A stretch of DNA of 10,900 nt from an uncultured Alphaproteobacteria bacterium (GCA_937942205.1 CALDFO010000038.1:1-10900); one strand, 5' to 3'. Numbered from the stretch's first letter, positions 1-6,969 are shown. The notes: generated by a model from the letters alone, not told the origin. Numbers and translations: made by a program.

Positions 1-416
1 CCGGCGGCGGCGATCCGCACCGCGCCCAGCACCAGCACATCCGCCCCGCCTTCATTGGAAAAGCGCAGGCGCAGGCGCTTGCCCGCCACCGAGACGCGCA
101 CCAGCTGGCGCAGGGTGACGTTGGCGGGGTCGGTTTCCGGCGCCAGCACCACCGGCACATTGCCCGGATTGTCGATCAGCAGCGCCGAGGCCGGGGGCGC
201 GGGCGGCTGGCCCACGCTGGGCGACAAGGGCGCGGTGGCCGAGATGGGGGCGGCGTTGACGGTGCCCGGTGGCATGGGAATCGGAACATGGCCCCAGGCG
301 CCGATCCAGGGGGCCGCCGCCGCCGGGGCCGCCATGCCCAGAATCAGGGCCGCCGCCAATGCCGTCATCTGGGCCGTTTTCCGGCCTGAAGTCGTGAAAT
401 TCCCCGTGAAATTCAT
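1..416 (-). CDS. Secreted SGNH/GDSL-family hydrolase, N-terminal fragment
   Basis: The gene is partial: 138 residues are visible and the reading frame runs off the left edge of the window. The ATG at 416-414 has a good ribosome site, GGGGAG at 428-423 with a 6-base spacer. The N-terminus looks like a signal peptide: R12-K13, a hydrophobic stretch around residues 18-30 and an Ala-rich cleavage region near residue 34, so the product is probably exported to the periplasm or outside. The mature part opens with WIGAWG (37-42), followed by a Pro/Ala-rich stretch (43-76). It then has VTLRQLVRVS (100-109) and LRLRFSNEGG (115-124), ending in LVLGAVRIAAA. This pattern is what I associate with the N-terminal beta region of bacterial SGNH/GDSL esterases and lipases. 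The catalytic GDS serine block and the Asp-His pair would lie beyond the window, so activity cannot be judged. It is transcribed divergently from ihfB and probably not functionally linked to it. The family call rests on recognised motifs, not on a search. Confidence 0.7.
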   Translation of the reverse strand, partial: MNFTGNFTTSGRKTAQMTALAAALILGMAAPAAAAPWIGAWGHVPIPMPPGTVNAAPISATAPLSPSVGQPPAPPASALLIDNPGNVPVVLAPETDPANVTLRQLVRVSVAGKRLRLRFSNEGGADVLVLGAVRIAAA

Positions 417-522
417 TGTCCGCTCCCCGTTATCCATGGTTGCCGCGACTTTCCCTTGCCCCGGCGGGGCGCGCAAGCCCGCCCAAAAGTCCGCGCCCGG
501 CGCGGCGAAAATGCACCGGATA

Positions 523-547
523 CGGACCAAATGAGCCCTATGGTCCG
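523..547. promoter_or_regulatory. Inverted repeat (candidate operator) in the divergent spacer
   Basis: CGGACCA (523-529) and TGGTCCG (541-547) form a perfect 7-bp dyad with an 11-base spacer, giving 18 bases between arm centres. It lies in the 238-base spacer between the leftward hydrolase gene and ihfB. Directly beside it is a second small palindrome, AAAAGC (549-554) and GCTTTT (558-563). Neither is followed by a T-tract in a terminator arrangement, so a protein-binding site is the more natural reading. No regulator is identifiable and I could not place convincing -35/-10 boxes for either gene. Confidence 0.3.
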
Positions 548-654
548 AAAAAGCATGGCTTTTCAGATGCTTCCCGTTGACGGGTGGGAACTTCCCTGAC
601 AGGTTACAGGTCAGTCACGGCCTGTCCGTGGAGTGGCTCCAAAGGGGCTTGGGG

Positions 655-948
655 ATGATCAAGTCTGAACTGGTTGCGCGCCTGACCGCCCGCTATCCGC
701 ACCTCTACCACCGCGATGTGGAGCGGATCGTGACCACCGTGCTGGACTCCATCAGCAAGGCCCTGGCCGAAGGCCATCGCGTCGAACTGCGCGGCTTCGG
801 CGCTTTCTCGGTCAAGGTGCGGCCCAGCCGCATGGGCCGCAATCCCCGCACCGGCGAGCCGGTGGCGGTGGGCCAGAAGCGCGCGCCCTTCTTCCGCACC
901 GGCAAGGAATTGCGCGAACGCCTGAATGGCGGTACGCCCGAGGCGTAA
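655..948 (+). CDS. ihfB: Integration host factor, beta subunit
   Basis: This 97-residue protein belongs to the HU/IHF family of nucleoid proteins. With the alpha subunit it forms a heterodimer that binds the minor groove and sharply bends DNA, which matters in transcription, replication and recombination. The sequence starts [10 protein letters not shown] and contains the core RGFGAF and the arm motif [10 protein letters not shown]. Glu44, Arg46 and the DNA-intercalating Pro64 fall at the same positions as in E. coli IhfB, which separates it from generic HU. The C-terminus KELRERLN also matches the family. The ATG at 655 was chosen because family members begin there and because AAGGGG (642-647) sits 7 bases upstream. 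The frame stays open upstream to a TTG at 577, but that would add 26 atypical residues. A small hairpin, TGGAG (629-633) and CTCCA (637-641), lies just before the ribosome site. It is the first of seven co-directional genes; pyrF follows after 47 bases. Confidence 0.95.
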   Translation: MIKSELVARLTARYPHLYHRDVERIVTTVLDSISKALAEGHRVELRGFGAFSVKVRPSRMGRNPRTGEPVAVGQKRAPFFRTGKELRERLNGGTPEA

Positions 949-958
949 CGCGGCGCTT

Positions 959-979
959 GAAAAGGCGCTTCGGCTTTTC
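959..979 (+). other. Possible stem-loop between ihfB and pyrF
   Basis: GAAAAG (959-964) can pair with CTTTTC (974-979). The inner part contains a cTTCGg sequence (968-973), which in RNA would be the very stable UUCG tetraloop. The stem is interrupted and there is no long T-tract, so it is not a standard intrinsic terminator. It could be an RNA-processing or attenuation element separating ihfB from pyrF, or chance. Confidence 0.2.
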
Positions 980-995
980 GCCAGGATGCGCCCCC

Positions 996-1730
996 ATGAC
1001 CGCCAGTCTCGTCACCGTCAATCCGGTTACCAGCAATCCGGTCTATGTCGCCCTCGACACGACGGACCTCGATTACGCCCGCGAACTGGCGCAACAGGTG
1101 CGCGGCCATGTCGGCGGCCTCAAGCTGGGGCTGGAATTCTTCAACGCTCACGGCCCCGACGGTGTGCGCGTCTTTGCCGATTGCGGCCTGCCCATTTTCC
1201 TGGACCTGAAATTCCACGACATTCCCAACACCGTGGCGGGGGCCTGCCGCGCCGCCGCCGGGCTGGGCGTTTCCATCCTCAATGTCCATGCCCAGGGCGG
1301 GGCGGCGATGATGCGCGCCGCCGCCGAGGCGGTGAAAAGCGTCCATCCGGCGACCCGGCTGATCGCCGTCACCATGCTCACCAGCCTGTCGGATGAAGAC
1401 CTGCCCAGCGTCGGCCTGACGCCGCCGGTGGGCGACCAGGTGCTGCGGCTGGCGTCGCTGACCAGGCAGTGCGGGCTGGATGGCGTGGTCTGTTCGGCGC
1501 ATGAGATCGCCACGCTGCGCGCCGAATTGGGGCCGGACTTTCTTCTGGTGGTGCCGGGCATCCGTCCGGCCGGGGCGGCGCTGGGCGACCAGCGCCGGGT
1601 GATGGGACCGGCCCAGGCGCGGGACGCCGGGGCCGGGGTGCTGGTGATCGGCCGCCCCATCACAGGGGCCGCCGACCCCGCCCTGGCGGCCCGCGCAATC
1701 GCGGAAAGCCTTGGCGTTACAGCCGGTTAA
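996..1730 (+). CDS. pyrF: Orotidine 5'-phosphate decarboxylase
   Basis: This 244-residue cytoplasmic enzyme converts orotidine 5'-monophosphate to UMP, the last step of de novo pyrimidine synthesis. It is a phosphate-binding TIM barrel. VALD (18-21) opens the first strand and KLG with Lys43 lies in the second. The signature FLDLKFHDIPNT (68-79) holds the catalytic Asp70-Lys72-Asp75 triad. VTMLTS (125-130) follows, then VVPGIRP (185-191) and VLVIGRPIT (215-223), with Arg220 as the expected phosphate ligand. The length is slightly above the usual 230-240 residues. The ATG at 996 has CAGGA about 9 bases upstream; a TTG at 957 in the same frame would add 13 residues unlike the family. It sits 47 bases after ihfB and 58 bases before trpF. 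It is probably transcribed with its neighbours, although both gaps are large enough for extra signals. Confidence 0.96.
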   Translation: MTASLVTVNPVTSNPVYVALDTTDLDYARELAQQVRGHVGGLKLGLEFFNAHGPDGVRVFADCGLPIFLDLKFHDIPNTVAGACRAAAGLGVSILNVHAQGGAAMMRAAAEAVKSVHPATRLIAVTMLTSLSDEDLPSVGLTPPVGDQVLRLASLTRQCGLDGVVCSAHEIATLRAELGPDFLLVVPGIRPAGAALGDQRRVMGPAQARDAGAGVLVIGRPITGAADPALAARAIAESLGVTAG

Positions 1731-1749
1731 CGCCCATTCCGGGGTTTGC

Positions 1750-1778
1750 TTGATTTCCCGCATCCAGCGGCCCATACA
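1750..1778 (+). promoter_or_regulatory. Weak candidate promoter upstream of trpF
   Basis: TTGATT (1750-1755) and CATACA (1773-1778) are separated by 17 bases and resemble -35 and -10 boxes with 4/6 and 3/6 matches to the E. coli consensus. Transcription would start near 1785, about four bases before the trpF ATG at 1789, giving an almost leaderless message. The match is weak and alphaproteobacterial promoters often deviate from this consensus, so this is only a candidate. Confidence 0.15.
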
Positions 1779-1788
1779 CCGCCCCATC

Positions 1789-2448
1789 ATGGCCATCGCC
1801 GTCAAAATCTGCGGGATCACCAGCATGGACGCCGTGGATGCCGCCGTGGCGGCGGGCGCGGCCTATGGCGGTCTGGTATTCCATCCCAAGTCGCCGCGTT
1901 TCGTGACGCCCGACCAGGCGCGCGCCCTGGCGGCGCATATGCGCGGGCGGTTGAAAGTGGTGGCGCTGGTCGCCGACCTGGACGACGCCGCCCTGGCGGC
2001 GGTGATCGAACTGGCCCGCCCCGATATCCTGCAACTGCACGGCAACGAGGATGCCCGCCGCGTCGCCGCCATTCGCGCCCGCTTCGGGCTTCCCGTCATC
2101 AAGGCGCTGCCCATCGCGGAGGCGGACGACTTCGCCGCCGTGCCGGAGATGGAAACTGTCGCCGACATGCTGCTGTTCGACGCGCGTCCGCCCAGGGGCG
2201 CGGCGCGGGCCGGCGGCCATGGCGCGGCGTTCGACTGGGCGCTGCTGGCGGGCCGTTCCTTCCGCAAGCCCTGGTTCCTGGCGGGCGGGCTTGAGCCCGG
2301 CAATGTCGCGCGCGCCATCGAACGGTCCGGCGCGGCGCTGGTGGATGTTTCCTCCGGCGTGGAACGCGCGCCGGGGGTAAAGGACGCCGCGCGCATTGCC
2401 GCTTTCATCCACGCCGCCAAAGCCGCCATCCGGCTTCCGGTTTCCTGA
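1789..2448 (+). CDS. trpF: Phosphoribosylanthranilate isomerase
   Basis: This 219-residue cytoplasmic TIM-barrel enzyme carries out the Amadori rearrangement of phosphoribosylanthranilate to CdRP in tryptophan synthesis. Visible family motifs are VKICGIT (5-11) with the general-base Cys8, [12 protein letters not shown] (28-39), ILQLHGNE (80-87), VIKALPI (103-109), and LLFDARPP (128-135) with the general-acid Asp131. Later motifs are [12 protein letters not shown] (162-173) and the phosphate-binding VDVSSGVE (185-192) followed by PGVKD. The ATG at 1789 is where the family normally begins. The bases before it (roughly 1771-1788, C/A-rich) contain no recognisable Shine-Dalgarno sequence, unlike most genes here. 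A TTG at 1711 in the same frame would overlap the pyrF end and add 26 unlikely residues. trpB follows after 19 bases. As in many alphaproteobacteria, trpFBA stand apart from trpE, trpD and trpC, none of which is in this window. Confidence 0.96.
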   Translation: MAIAVKICGITSMDAVDAAVAAGAAYGGLVFHPKSPRFVTPDQARALAAHMRGRLKVVALVADLDDAALAAVIELARPDILQLHGNEDARRVAAIRARFGLPVIKALPIAEADDFAAVPEMETVADMLLFDARPPRGAARAGGHGAAFDWALLAGRSFRKPWFLAGGLEPGNVARAIERSGAALVDVSSGVERAPGVKDAARIAAFIHAAKAAIRLPVS

Positions 2449-2467
2449 CTTTCCGAGACGAGATGCC

Positions 2468-3682
2468 ATGACCGCCATCCCCAACTCCCTGCGCAGCGGC
2501 CCCGACGCGTCCGGCCATTTCGGCGCCTATGGCGGCCGTTTTGTCGCCGAAACGCTGATGCCGCTGATCCTGTCGCTGGAAAAGGCTTACGAGGCGGCGA
2601 AAAAGGATCCCGCCTTTCAGGCCGAACTGAGCGGCTTGCTGACGCATTATGTCGGCCGCGAAAGCCCGCTCTATTTCGCCGAGCGGCTGACCGCGCATCT
2701 GGGCGGCGCGAAAATCTATCTCAAGCGCGAGGACCTCAACCATACCGGCGCGCACAAGATCAACAATTGCCTGGGCCAGATCCTGTTGGCCCGGCGGATG
2801 GGCAAGACCCGCATCATCGCCGAGACCGGCGCGGGCCAGCATGGCGTCGCCACCGCCACGGTCGCGGCGCGCTTCGGTCTGCCCTGCACCATCTATATGG
2901 GCGAGGTGGACATGGAGCGGCAGAAGCCCAATGTCTTCCGGATGCGCCTGCTGGGCGCCGAGGTGAAGGGTGTCTCGTCCGGCTCGCGCACCCTCAAGGA
3001 CGCGATGAACGAGGCGCTGCGCGACTGGGTCGCCAATGTCCACGATACCTTCTACATCATCGGCTCGGCGGCGGGGCCGCACCCTTATCCGGCGATGGTG
3101 CGCGATTTCCAGACCGTGATCGGCAACGAGACGCGCAGCCAGATGCTGGAGCGCGAACAGCGCCTGCCCGACCTGGTGGTGGCCTGTGTCGGCGGCGGCT
3201 CCAACGCCATCGGCATGTTCCATCCCTTCGTCGATGATGCCGGGGTTGAAATCCACGGCGTCGAAGCGGCAGGCGACGGCGTGGACACGCCGCGCCATGC
3301 CGCCACCCTTTCCAAGGGCACGCCGGGCGTGCTGCACGGGGCGCGCAGCTATCTGCTGCAGGATCAGGACGGCCAGATCATCGAGGCCCATTCCATCTCC
3401 GCCGGCCTGGATTATCCGGGCGTGGGGCCGGAGCATAGCTGGCTGAAGGATATCGGCCGGGTGAAATACCATTCCGTCACCGACAAGGAGGCGCTGGACG
3501 CCTTCCTGCTGCTGTCCAAGCTGGAAGGCATCATCCCGGCGCTGGAATCGGCCCATGCCATCGCCCATGTCGCCCGTGTTGCGCCGCAGATGGACACGGA
3601 CAAGCTGATCGCCGTCTGCCTGTCGGGCCGGGGCGACAAGGATGTCTTCTCGGTGGCCGCCGCGCTGGGAGAAAAACTGTGA
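2468..3682 (+). CDS. trpB: Tryptophan synthase, beta chain
   Basis: The product (404 residues, normal length) is the PLP-dependent beta subunit of the alpha2-beta2 tryptophan synthase. It condenses indole, channelled from TrpA, with serine. The N-terminal [17 protein letters not shown] block is typical. HTGAHKINN (92-100) carries Lys97, the expected PLP Schiff-base lysine. AETGAGQHG (118-126) carries the catalytic Glu119, and GGGSNAIG (242-249) is the PLP-phosphate loop. The C-terminal part has LSGRGDKDV, as in the family. The ATG at 2468 gives the expected N-terminus; the frame extends to 2396 within trpF, but those residues are not family-like. Only a weak purine-rich stretch (about 2456-2463) precedes the start. 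The stop codon overlaps the trpA GTG start by four bases, so the two subunits should be made in a coupled, near-equal ratio. Confidence 0.98.
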   Translation: MTAIPNSLRSGPDASGHFGAYGGRFVAETLMPLILSLEKAYEAAKKDPAFQAELSGLLTHYVGRESPLYFAERLTAHLGGAKIYLKREDLNHTGAHKINNCLGQILLARRMGKTRIIAETGAGQHGVATATVAARFGLPCTIYMGEVDMERQKPNVFRMRLLGAEVKGVSSGSRTLKDAMNEALRDWVANVHDTFYIIGSAAGPHPYPAMVRDFQTVIGNETRSQMLEREQRLPDLVVACVGGGSNAIGMFHPFVDDAGVEIHGVEAAGDGVDTPRHAATLSKGTPGVLHGARSYLLQDQDGQIIEAHSISAGLDYPGVGPEHSWLKDIGRVKYHSVTDKEALDAFLLLSKLEGIIPALESAHAIAHVARVAPQMDTDKLIAVCLSGRGDKDVFSVAAALGEKL

Positions 3683-4524
3683 GCCGTCTTGCCCAAACCT
3701 TCGCGCGCCTGAAAAAGGAAGGCCGCGCCGCCTTCGTGCCTTTCATCACGGCGGGCGATCCCGACATGGACACCAGCTTCGCCATTCTGGAGCGGCTCCC
3801 GGCGGCGGGCGCCGACGTGATCGAACTGGGCCTTCCCTTCACCGATCCGATGGCCGACGGCCCGGCGGTGCAGGCGGCGTCGGTGCGGGCGCTGGCGGCC
3901 GGGGCCACCACCGCCAAGGTGCTCAAGATGGTCGAGCGGTTCCGCAAGACCGACAAGACCACGCCGATCGTGCTGATGGGCTATTACAATCCCATCCATG
4001 CCTATGGCACCGCGCGGTTTGCGCGCGACGTCGCGGCGGCGGGCGTCGATGGCCTGATCGTGGTGGACCTGCCGGTCGAGGAGGACGAGGTGCTGCGCGT
4101 GCCCGCGGCCGCCCAGGGCGTGGACCTGGTGCGCTTCATCACGCCCACCACCGACGATGAACGCTTGAAGCGCGTGCTCGATGGCGCGGGCGGCTATCTC
4201 TATTACGTTTCCGTCGCGGGCGTCACCGGCACCAAGGCGGTGCCCGAGGACGAGGTGCGCGCCGCCATGACGCGGGTGAAGGCCGCCACCGGCCTGCCCT
4301 GCACGGTGGGTTTCGGCATCCGCACCCCCGAACAGGCCGCCGCCATCGCCGCCCTGGCCGACGGCGTGGTGGTGGGATCGGCCATTGTCGGCCGCGTCGC
4401 CGCCAATCTGGAGGCGGGGCGGGACAAGATCGTGGCGGAGGTTCTGGAACTGACCCGCGCCCTGGCGGGTTCCACCCACGCTGCGGGCCGTGATAAAGTG
4501 TCCCCGGAAAAGGCGAACGCATGA
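3679..4524 (+). CDS. trpA: Tryptophan synthase, alpha chain
   Basis: This 281-residue TIM-barrel subunit cleaves indole-3-glycerol phosphate to indole and glyceraldehyde 3-phosphate and passes the indole to Trp[16 protein letters not shown] (48-62) contains Glu49 and Asp60, the two catalytic acids, at exactly the E. coli numbering, and Tyr102 in MGYYNP also corresponds. Further motifs are AGDPD (25-29), [10 protein letters not shown], and GFGIRTPEQ followed by VVVGSAIV near the phosphate site. It starts with GTG at 3679, overlapping the trpB TGA (3680-3682), and has GGGAG (3667-3671) seven bases upstream. It is about a dozen residues longer than E. coli TrpA, mostly in a polar C-terminal tail. 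The accD ATG overlaps its stop by four bases. Confidence 0.97.
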   Translation: MSRLAQTFARLKKEGRAAFVPFITAGDPDMDTSFAILERLPAAGADVIELGLPFTDPMADGPAVQAASVRALAAGATTAKVLKMVERFRKTDKTTPIVLMGYYNPIHAYGTARFARDVAAAGVDGLIVVDLPVEEDEVLRVPAAAQGVDLVRFITPTTDDERLKRVLDGAGGYLYYVSVAGVTGTKAVPEDEVRAAMTRVKAATGLPCTVGFGIRTPEQAAAIAALADGVVVGSAIVGRVAANLEAGRDKIVAEVLELTRALAGSTHAAGRDKVSPEKANA

Positions 4525-5462
4525 ACTGGATCACCAATATTGTCCGTCCGCGCATCAAGGGATTGATGGGCGGCAAGCAGGGCGGCGGCGACACGCCGGA
4601 GAATCTCTGGAAGAAATGCCCGTCCTGCGGCGAGATGATCTTCCACCGCGATCTGGTGGCGAACCTGAATGTCTGTCCGCAGTGCAGCCATCACATGCGG
4701 ATCGGCCCGGCGGAACGCTTCGCCTATACCTTCGACGCCGGCAGCTTCACCGAACTGACGCCGCCCAGCGTTCCGGCCGACCCGCTGCGCTTCAAGGGCG
4801 ACAAGAAATATTCCGACGAGATGAAGGCGGCGCGCGCCAAGACCGGGCGGCCCGAAGCCTTCACCGCCGCGCGCGGCGCCATTGACGGCCTGGCGGTGAT
4901 GATCGGCGTGCAGCCCTTCGACTTCCTGGGTGGCAGCCTGGGACTGGGGGTGGGCGAGGCGCTGGTGGAATCGCTGCAGGCGGCGGTGAAGGAAAAGCGG
5001 CCCTATGTGCTGTTCGTCGCCTCCGGCGGCGCGCGGATGCAGGAAGGCATCCTGTCGCTGATGCAGATGCCGCGCGCCACCATCTGCGTGGACATGCTGC
5101 GCGAGGCGGGGCTGCCCTATATCGTGGTGCTGACCGATCCCACCTTCGGCGGCGTCTCGGCCTCCTATGCGATGCTGGGCGATGTCCAGATCGCCGAGCC
5201 GGGCGCCCAGATCGGCTTCACCGGCGCGCGCGTCATCGCCCAGACCATCCGTGAAAAGCTGCCGGAGGGCTTCCAGCGGGCGGAGTATCTGCTGGATCAC
5301 GGCATGTTGGACATGGTCACCCCGCGCAAGGAGATGCGCGCCACCCTGTCGCGTCTGCTGCATCTGCTGATGCAGCAGCCCCGGCCCACCGCCAAGGCCC
5401 GGTCCGCGCCGCCGGCCCGGCGCAACGGCAATGGCAATGGCGGGGCGGCCGCCAGCGCGTGA
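4521..5462 (+). CDS. accD: Acetyl-CoA carboxylase carboxyltransferase, beta subunit
   Basis: With AccA this 313-residue subunit forms the carboxyltransferase that moves the carboxyl group from biotin to acetyl-CoA. This makes malonyl-CoA, the first committed step of fatty acid synthesis. The N-terminal zinc ribbon is complete: Cys33-x2-Cys36, then Cys52-x2-Cys55 after 15 residues. The crotonase-like core shows DFLGGSLGLGVGEAL (134-148), FVASGGARMQEG (165-176), DPTFGGVSASYAMLGDV (206-222) and GFTGARVIAQT (232-242). The C-terminus (about 285-313) is a low-complexity Pro/Ala/Arg tail with an Asn-Gly repeat, probably disordered. The ATG (4521) overlaps the trpA TGA and is preceded by GGAAAAGG (4506-4513). 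The stop overlaps the folC GTG. Proximity to trpBA and folC is a recurrent alphaproteobacterial arrangement. Confidence 0.97.
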   Translation: MNWITNIVRPRIKGLMGGKQGGGDTPENLWKKCPSCGEMIFHRDLVANLNVCPQCSHHMRIGPAERFAYTFDAGSFTELTPPSVPADPLRFKGDKKYSDEMKAARAKTGRPEAFTAARGAIDGLAVMIGVQPFDFLGGSLGLGVGEALVESLQAAVKEKRPYVLFVASGGARMQEGILSLMQMPRATICVDMLREAGLPYIVVLTDPTFGGVSASYAMLGDVQIAEPGAQIGFTGARVIAQTIREKLPEGFQRAEYLLDHGMLDMVTPRKEMRATLSRLLHLLMQQPRPTAKARSAPPARRNGNGNGGAAASA

Positions 5463-6784
5463 TCCCGCCCACCGGCACCACGCGCAGCGACGCAGTTCTC
5501 AAGCGTTTGCTGGCGCTGCATCCCAAGAAGATCGACCTGGCGCTGGACCGCATCCTGCGCCTGCTGTCGGACCTGGGCGATCCGCAAAAGAAGCTGCCGC
5601 CCGTCCTCCATGTCGCGGGCACCAACGGCAAGGGCAGCGTCTGCGCCTTTTCCCGCGCCATGCTGGAGGCACAGGGCCTGAAGGTGCATGTCCATATCTC
5701 GCCGCACCTGGTTCATTTTCACGAGCGCATCCGCATCGCCGGGCGGCTGATCGGCGAAGAGGCGCTGGTCTCGCTGCTGGAGGAGGTGGAAGCGGTCAAT
5801 CGCGGCCGCGCGATCACCTTTTTCGAGATCACCGCCGCCGCCATGTTCCTGGCCTTTTCACGCCATTCCGCCGATGCCTGCATCCTGGAAGTGGGGCTGG
5901 GTGGAACCTATGACGCCACCAATGTGGTGCCGCATCCGGCCATGACGGTGATCCAGCCGGTGGGCCTGGATCATGTGGAATTCCTGGGCGGCGACCTGGC
6001 CGGCATCGCGGCGGAAAAGGCGGGCATCATCAAGAAGGGCGCGCCGCTGGTGATCGGGCCGCAGAGCGATATCGCCCGCGATGTGATCCTCTCCCAGGCC
6101 GACCGGCTGGGCGTGCCGGTCTTCGCCTTCGGGCAGGATTTCGCCAGCCGCCAGGAACACAACCGCATGGTCTATGAGGATGCGGACGGCCTGCTGGACC
6201 TGCCGCTGCCCAAACTGATCGGCCGCCATCAGGTGGAGAATGCGGGCGTGGCCATCGCCGCCTTGCGTCACGCCCAACGGGGTTGGGGCGCCGATGCGGC
6301 GATCGAAAAGGGGCTGGCGACGGTGGAATGGCCGGGGCGTCTGCAACGGTTGCATCACGGTCCGCTGCTGGATGTCGCGCCGCGCGGCGCCGAGGTCTGG
6401 CTGGACGGCGGCCACAATCCGCATGGCGCGGCGGCGGTGTCGCGCGCCATCGCCGACCTGGAGGAACGCGGCGAGCGGCCGCTCTATCTCATCTGCGGCA
6501 TGTTGGCGAACAAGGACGCGGCGGGCTATCTGGGCAGCTTCGAGGGCCTGGCGCGGCATGTGGTGACGGTGGCCATTCCGGGCGAGGCGGCCAGCATGGG
6601 CGCGGGCGCGCTGTACGATGTGGCGCGCCGGGTGGGATTGGACGCGGCCCCCGCCGAAGACCTGGAAGACGCCATGCTGCAGGTGCTGGCCTGGTCGCGG
6701 CTGGACGGCGAGGACACCCCGCCGCGCATCCTGATCTGCGGCTCGCTGTATCTGGCGGGAAAAGTCCTGGCTGAAAACGGATAG
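5459..6784 (+). CDS. folC: Folylpolyglutamate synthase / dihydrofolate synthase
   Basis: This 441-residue Mur-ligase-family enzyme uses ATP to join L-glutamate to dihydropteroate and/or to add gamma-glutamates to reduced folates, which keeps folates in the cytoplasm. The P-loop is GTNGKGS (54-60). SPHLVHFHERI (81-91) is the pterin-site loop. FFEITAA (121-127) and ILEVGLGGTYDATN (142-155) follow. GLDHVEFLG (169-177) and AAEKAGIIK (184-192) are central-domain motifs, the latter with the lysine typically carbamylated in this superfamily. HQVENAG (257-263), WPGRLQRL (291-298) and DGGHNPHG (316-323) mark the C-terminal ligase domain. Sequence alone does not tell whether both activities are present. 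The GTG start at 5459 overlaps the accD stop by four bases, with only a G-rich stretch upstream and no clear Shine-Dalgarno, so initiation probably depends on ribosomes finishing accD. It is the last gene of the rightward cluster. Confidence 0.95.
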   Translation: MIPPTGTTRSDAVLKRLLALHPKKIDLALDRILRLLSDLGDPQKKLPPVLHVAGTNGKGSVCAFSRAMLEAQGLKVHVHISPHLVHFHERIRIAGRLIGEEALVSLLEEVEAVNRGRAITFFEITAAAMFLAFSRHSADACILEVGLGGTYDATNVVPHPAMTVIQPVGLDHVEFLGGDLAGIAAEKAGIIKKGAPLVIGPQSDIARDVILSQADRLGVPVFAFGQDFASRQEHNRMVYEDADGLLDLPLPKLIGRHQVENAGVAIAALRHAQRGWGADAAIEKGLATVEWPGRLQRLHHGPLLDVAPRGAEVWLDGGHNPHGAAAVSRAIADLEERGERPLYLICGMLANKDAAGYLGSFEGLARHVVTVAIPGEAASMGAGALYDVARRVGLDAAPAEDLEDAMLQVLAWSRLDGEDTPPRILICGSLYLAGKVLAENG

Positions 6785-6815
6785 GGCGCGGTTCTTTTTC
6801 GCGCATGCCTATCCG
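6778..6815 (+). terminator. Stem-loop overlapping the folC stop codon; possible transcript end
   Basis: CGGATAGG (6778-6785) pairs with CCTATCCG (6808-6815). Inside it GCGCG (6786-6790) pairs with CGCGC (6800-6804). This gives 13 base pairs with a three-base bulge (ATG, 6805-6807). The T-run lies in the nine-base loop (GTTCTTTTT), not after the stem, so it is not a standard intrinsic terminator. The TAG stop of folC (6782-6784) is inside the left arm. Its position at the end of a long operon suggests 3'-end formation or mRNA protection, but this is inference. Confidence 0.4.
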
Positions 6816-6853
6816 AAACCGTCATGGCCCGGCCTGTCCGGGCCATCCAGTTT
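6816..6853 (+). repeat. REP-like palindrome 1 (38-bp copy A)
   Basis: The hairpin is ATGGCCCGG (6824-6832), loop CCTGT, then CCGGGCCAT (6838-6846): a perfect 9-bp stem with a 5-base loop. It is preceded by GTC and followed by CCAG. The whole 38-base unit recurs without a mismatch at 7088-7125. It is the first half of inverted doublet 1. Confidence 0.85.
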
Positions 6854-6864
6854 TGGATGACCTG

Positions 6865-6902
6865 AAACTGATGGCCCGCATGAAGCGGGCCATGGAGAGT
6901 GT
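6865..6902 (-). repeat. REP-like palindrome 2, inverted partner of palindrome 1
   Basis: ATGGCCCGC (6871-6879), loop ATGAA, GCGGGCCAT (6885-6893): again a perfect 9-bp stem and a 5-base loop. The flanks are the reverse complement of the palindrome 1 flanks: AAACTGATGG here against CCATCCAGTTT there, with one extra base. The pair can therefore fold into one long imperfect cruciform. Its outer edge GGCCATGGAGAGTGT (6888-6902) recurs in palindrome 4. Confidence 0.8.
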
Positions 6903-6916
6903 TGCGTGTCACCTCA

Positions 6917-6945
6917 CCATGGGCGGCCCTGAGCCGCCCATCCAG
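6917..6945 (+). repeat. REP-like palindrome 3
   Basis: ATGGGCGGC (6919-6927), loop CCTGA, GCCGCCCAT (6933-6941), followed by CCAG. The stem sequence differs from palindrome 1 but remains perfectly paired, with the same stem and loop lengths and the same CATGG...CCATCCAG frame. It is the first half of inverted doublet 2. Confidence 0.8.
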
Positions 6946-6969
6946 AGAAACCTGTACCGGATTGACGAT

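Noticed and set aside
55..534. Rightward 159-residue open frame opposite the hydrolase gene
   Set aside because: Its translation resembles no family I know. The opposite strand encodes a signal peptide and SGNH-type motifs with a good ribosome site, so this frame is a GC-rich shadow.
577..654. TTG-initiated N-terminal extension of ihfB
   Set aside because: Family members begin at MIKSEL or similar, and the ATG at 655 has its own ribosome site. The extra 26 residues are not family-like.
957..995. TTG-initiated N-terminal extension of pyrF
   Set aside because: The ATG at 996 has a CAGGA ribosome site at a suitable distance and gives a normal-length enzyme.
1711..1788. TTG-initiated N-terminal extension of trpF overlapping the end of pyrF
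   Set aside because: TrpF proteins begin just before VKICGIT. The extension has no ribosome site that I can see and is not conserved-looking.
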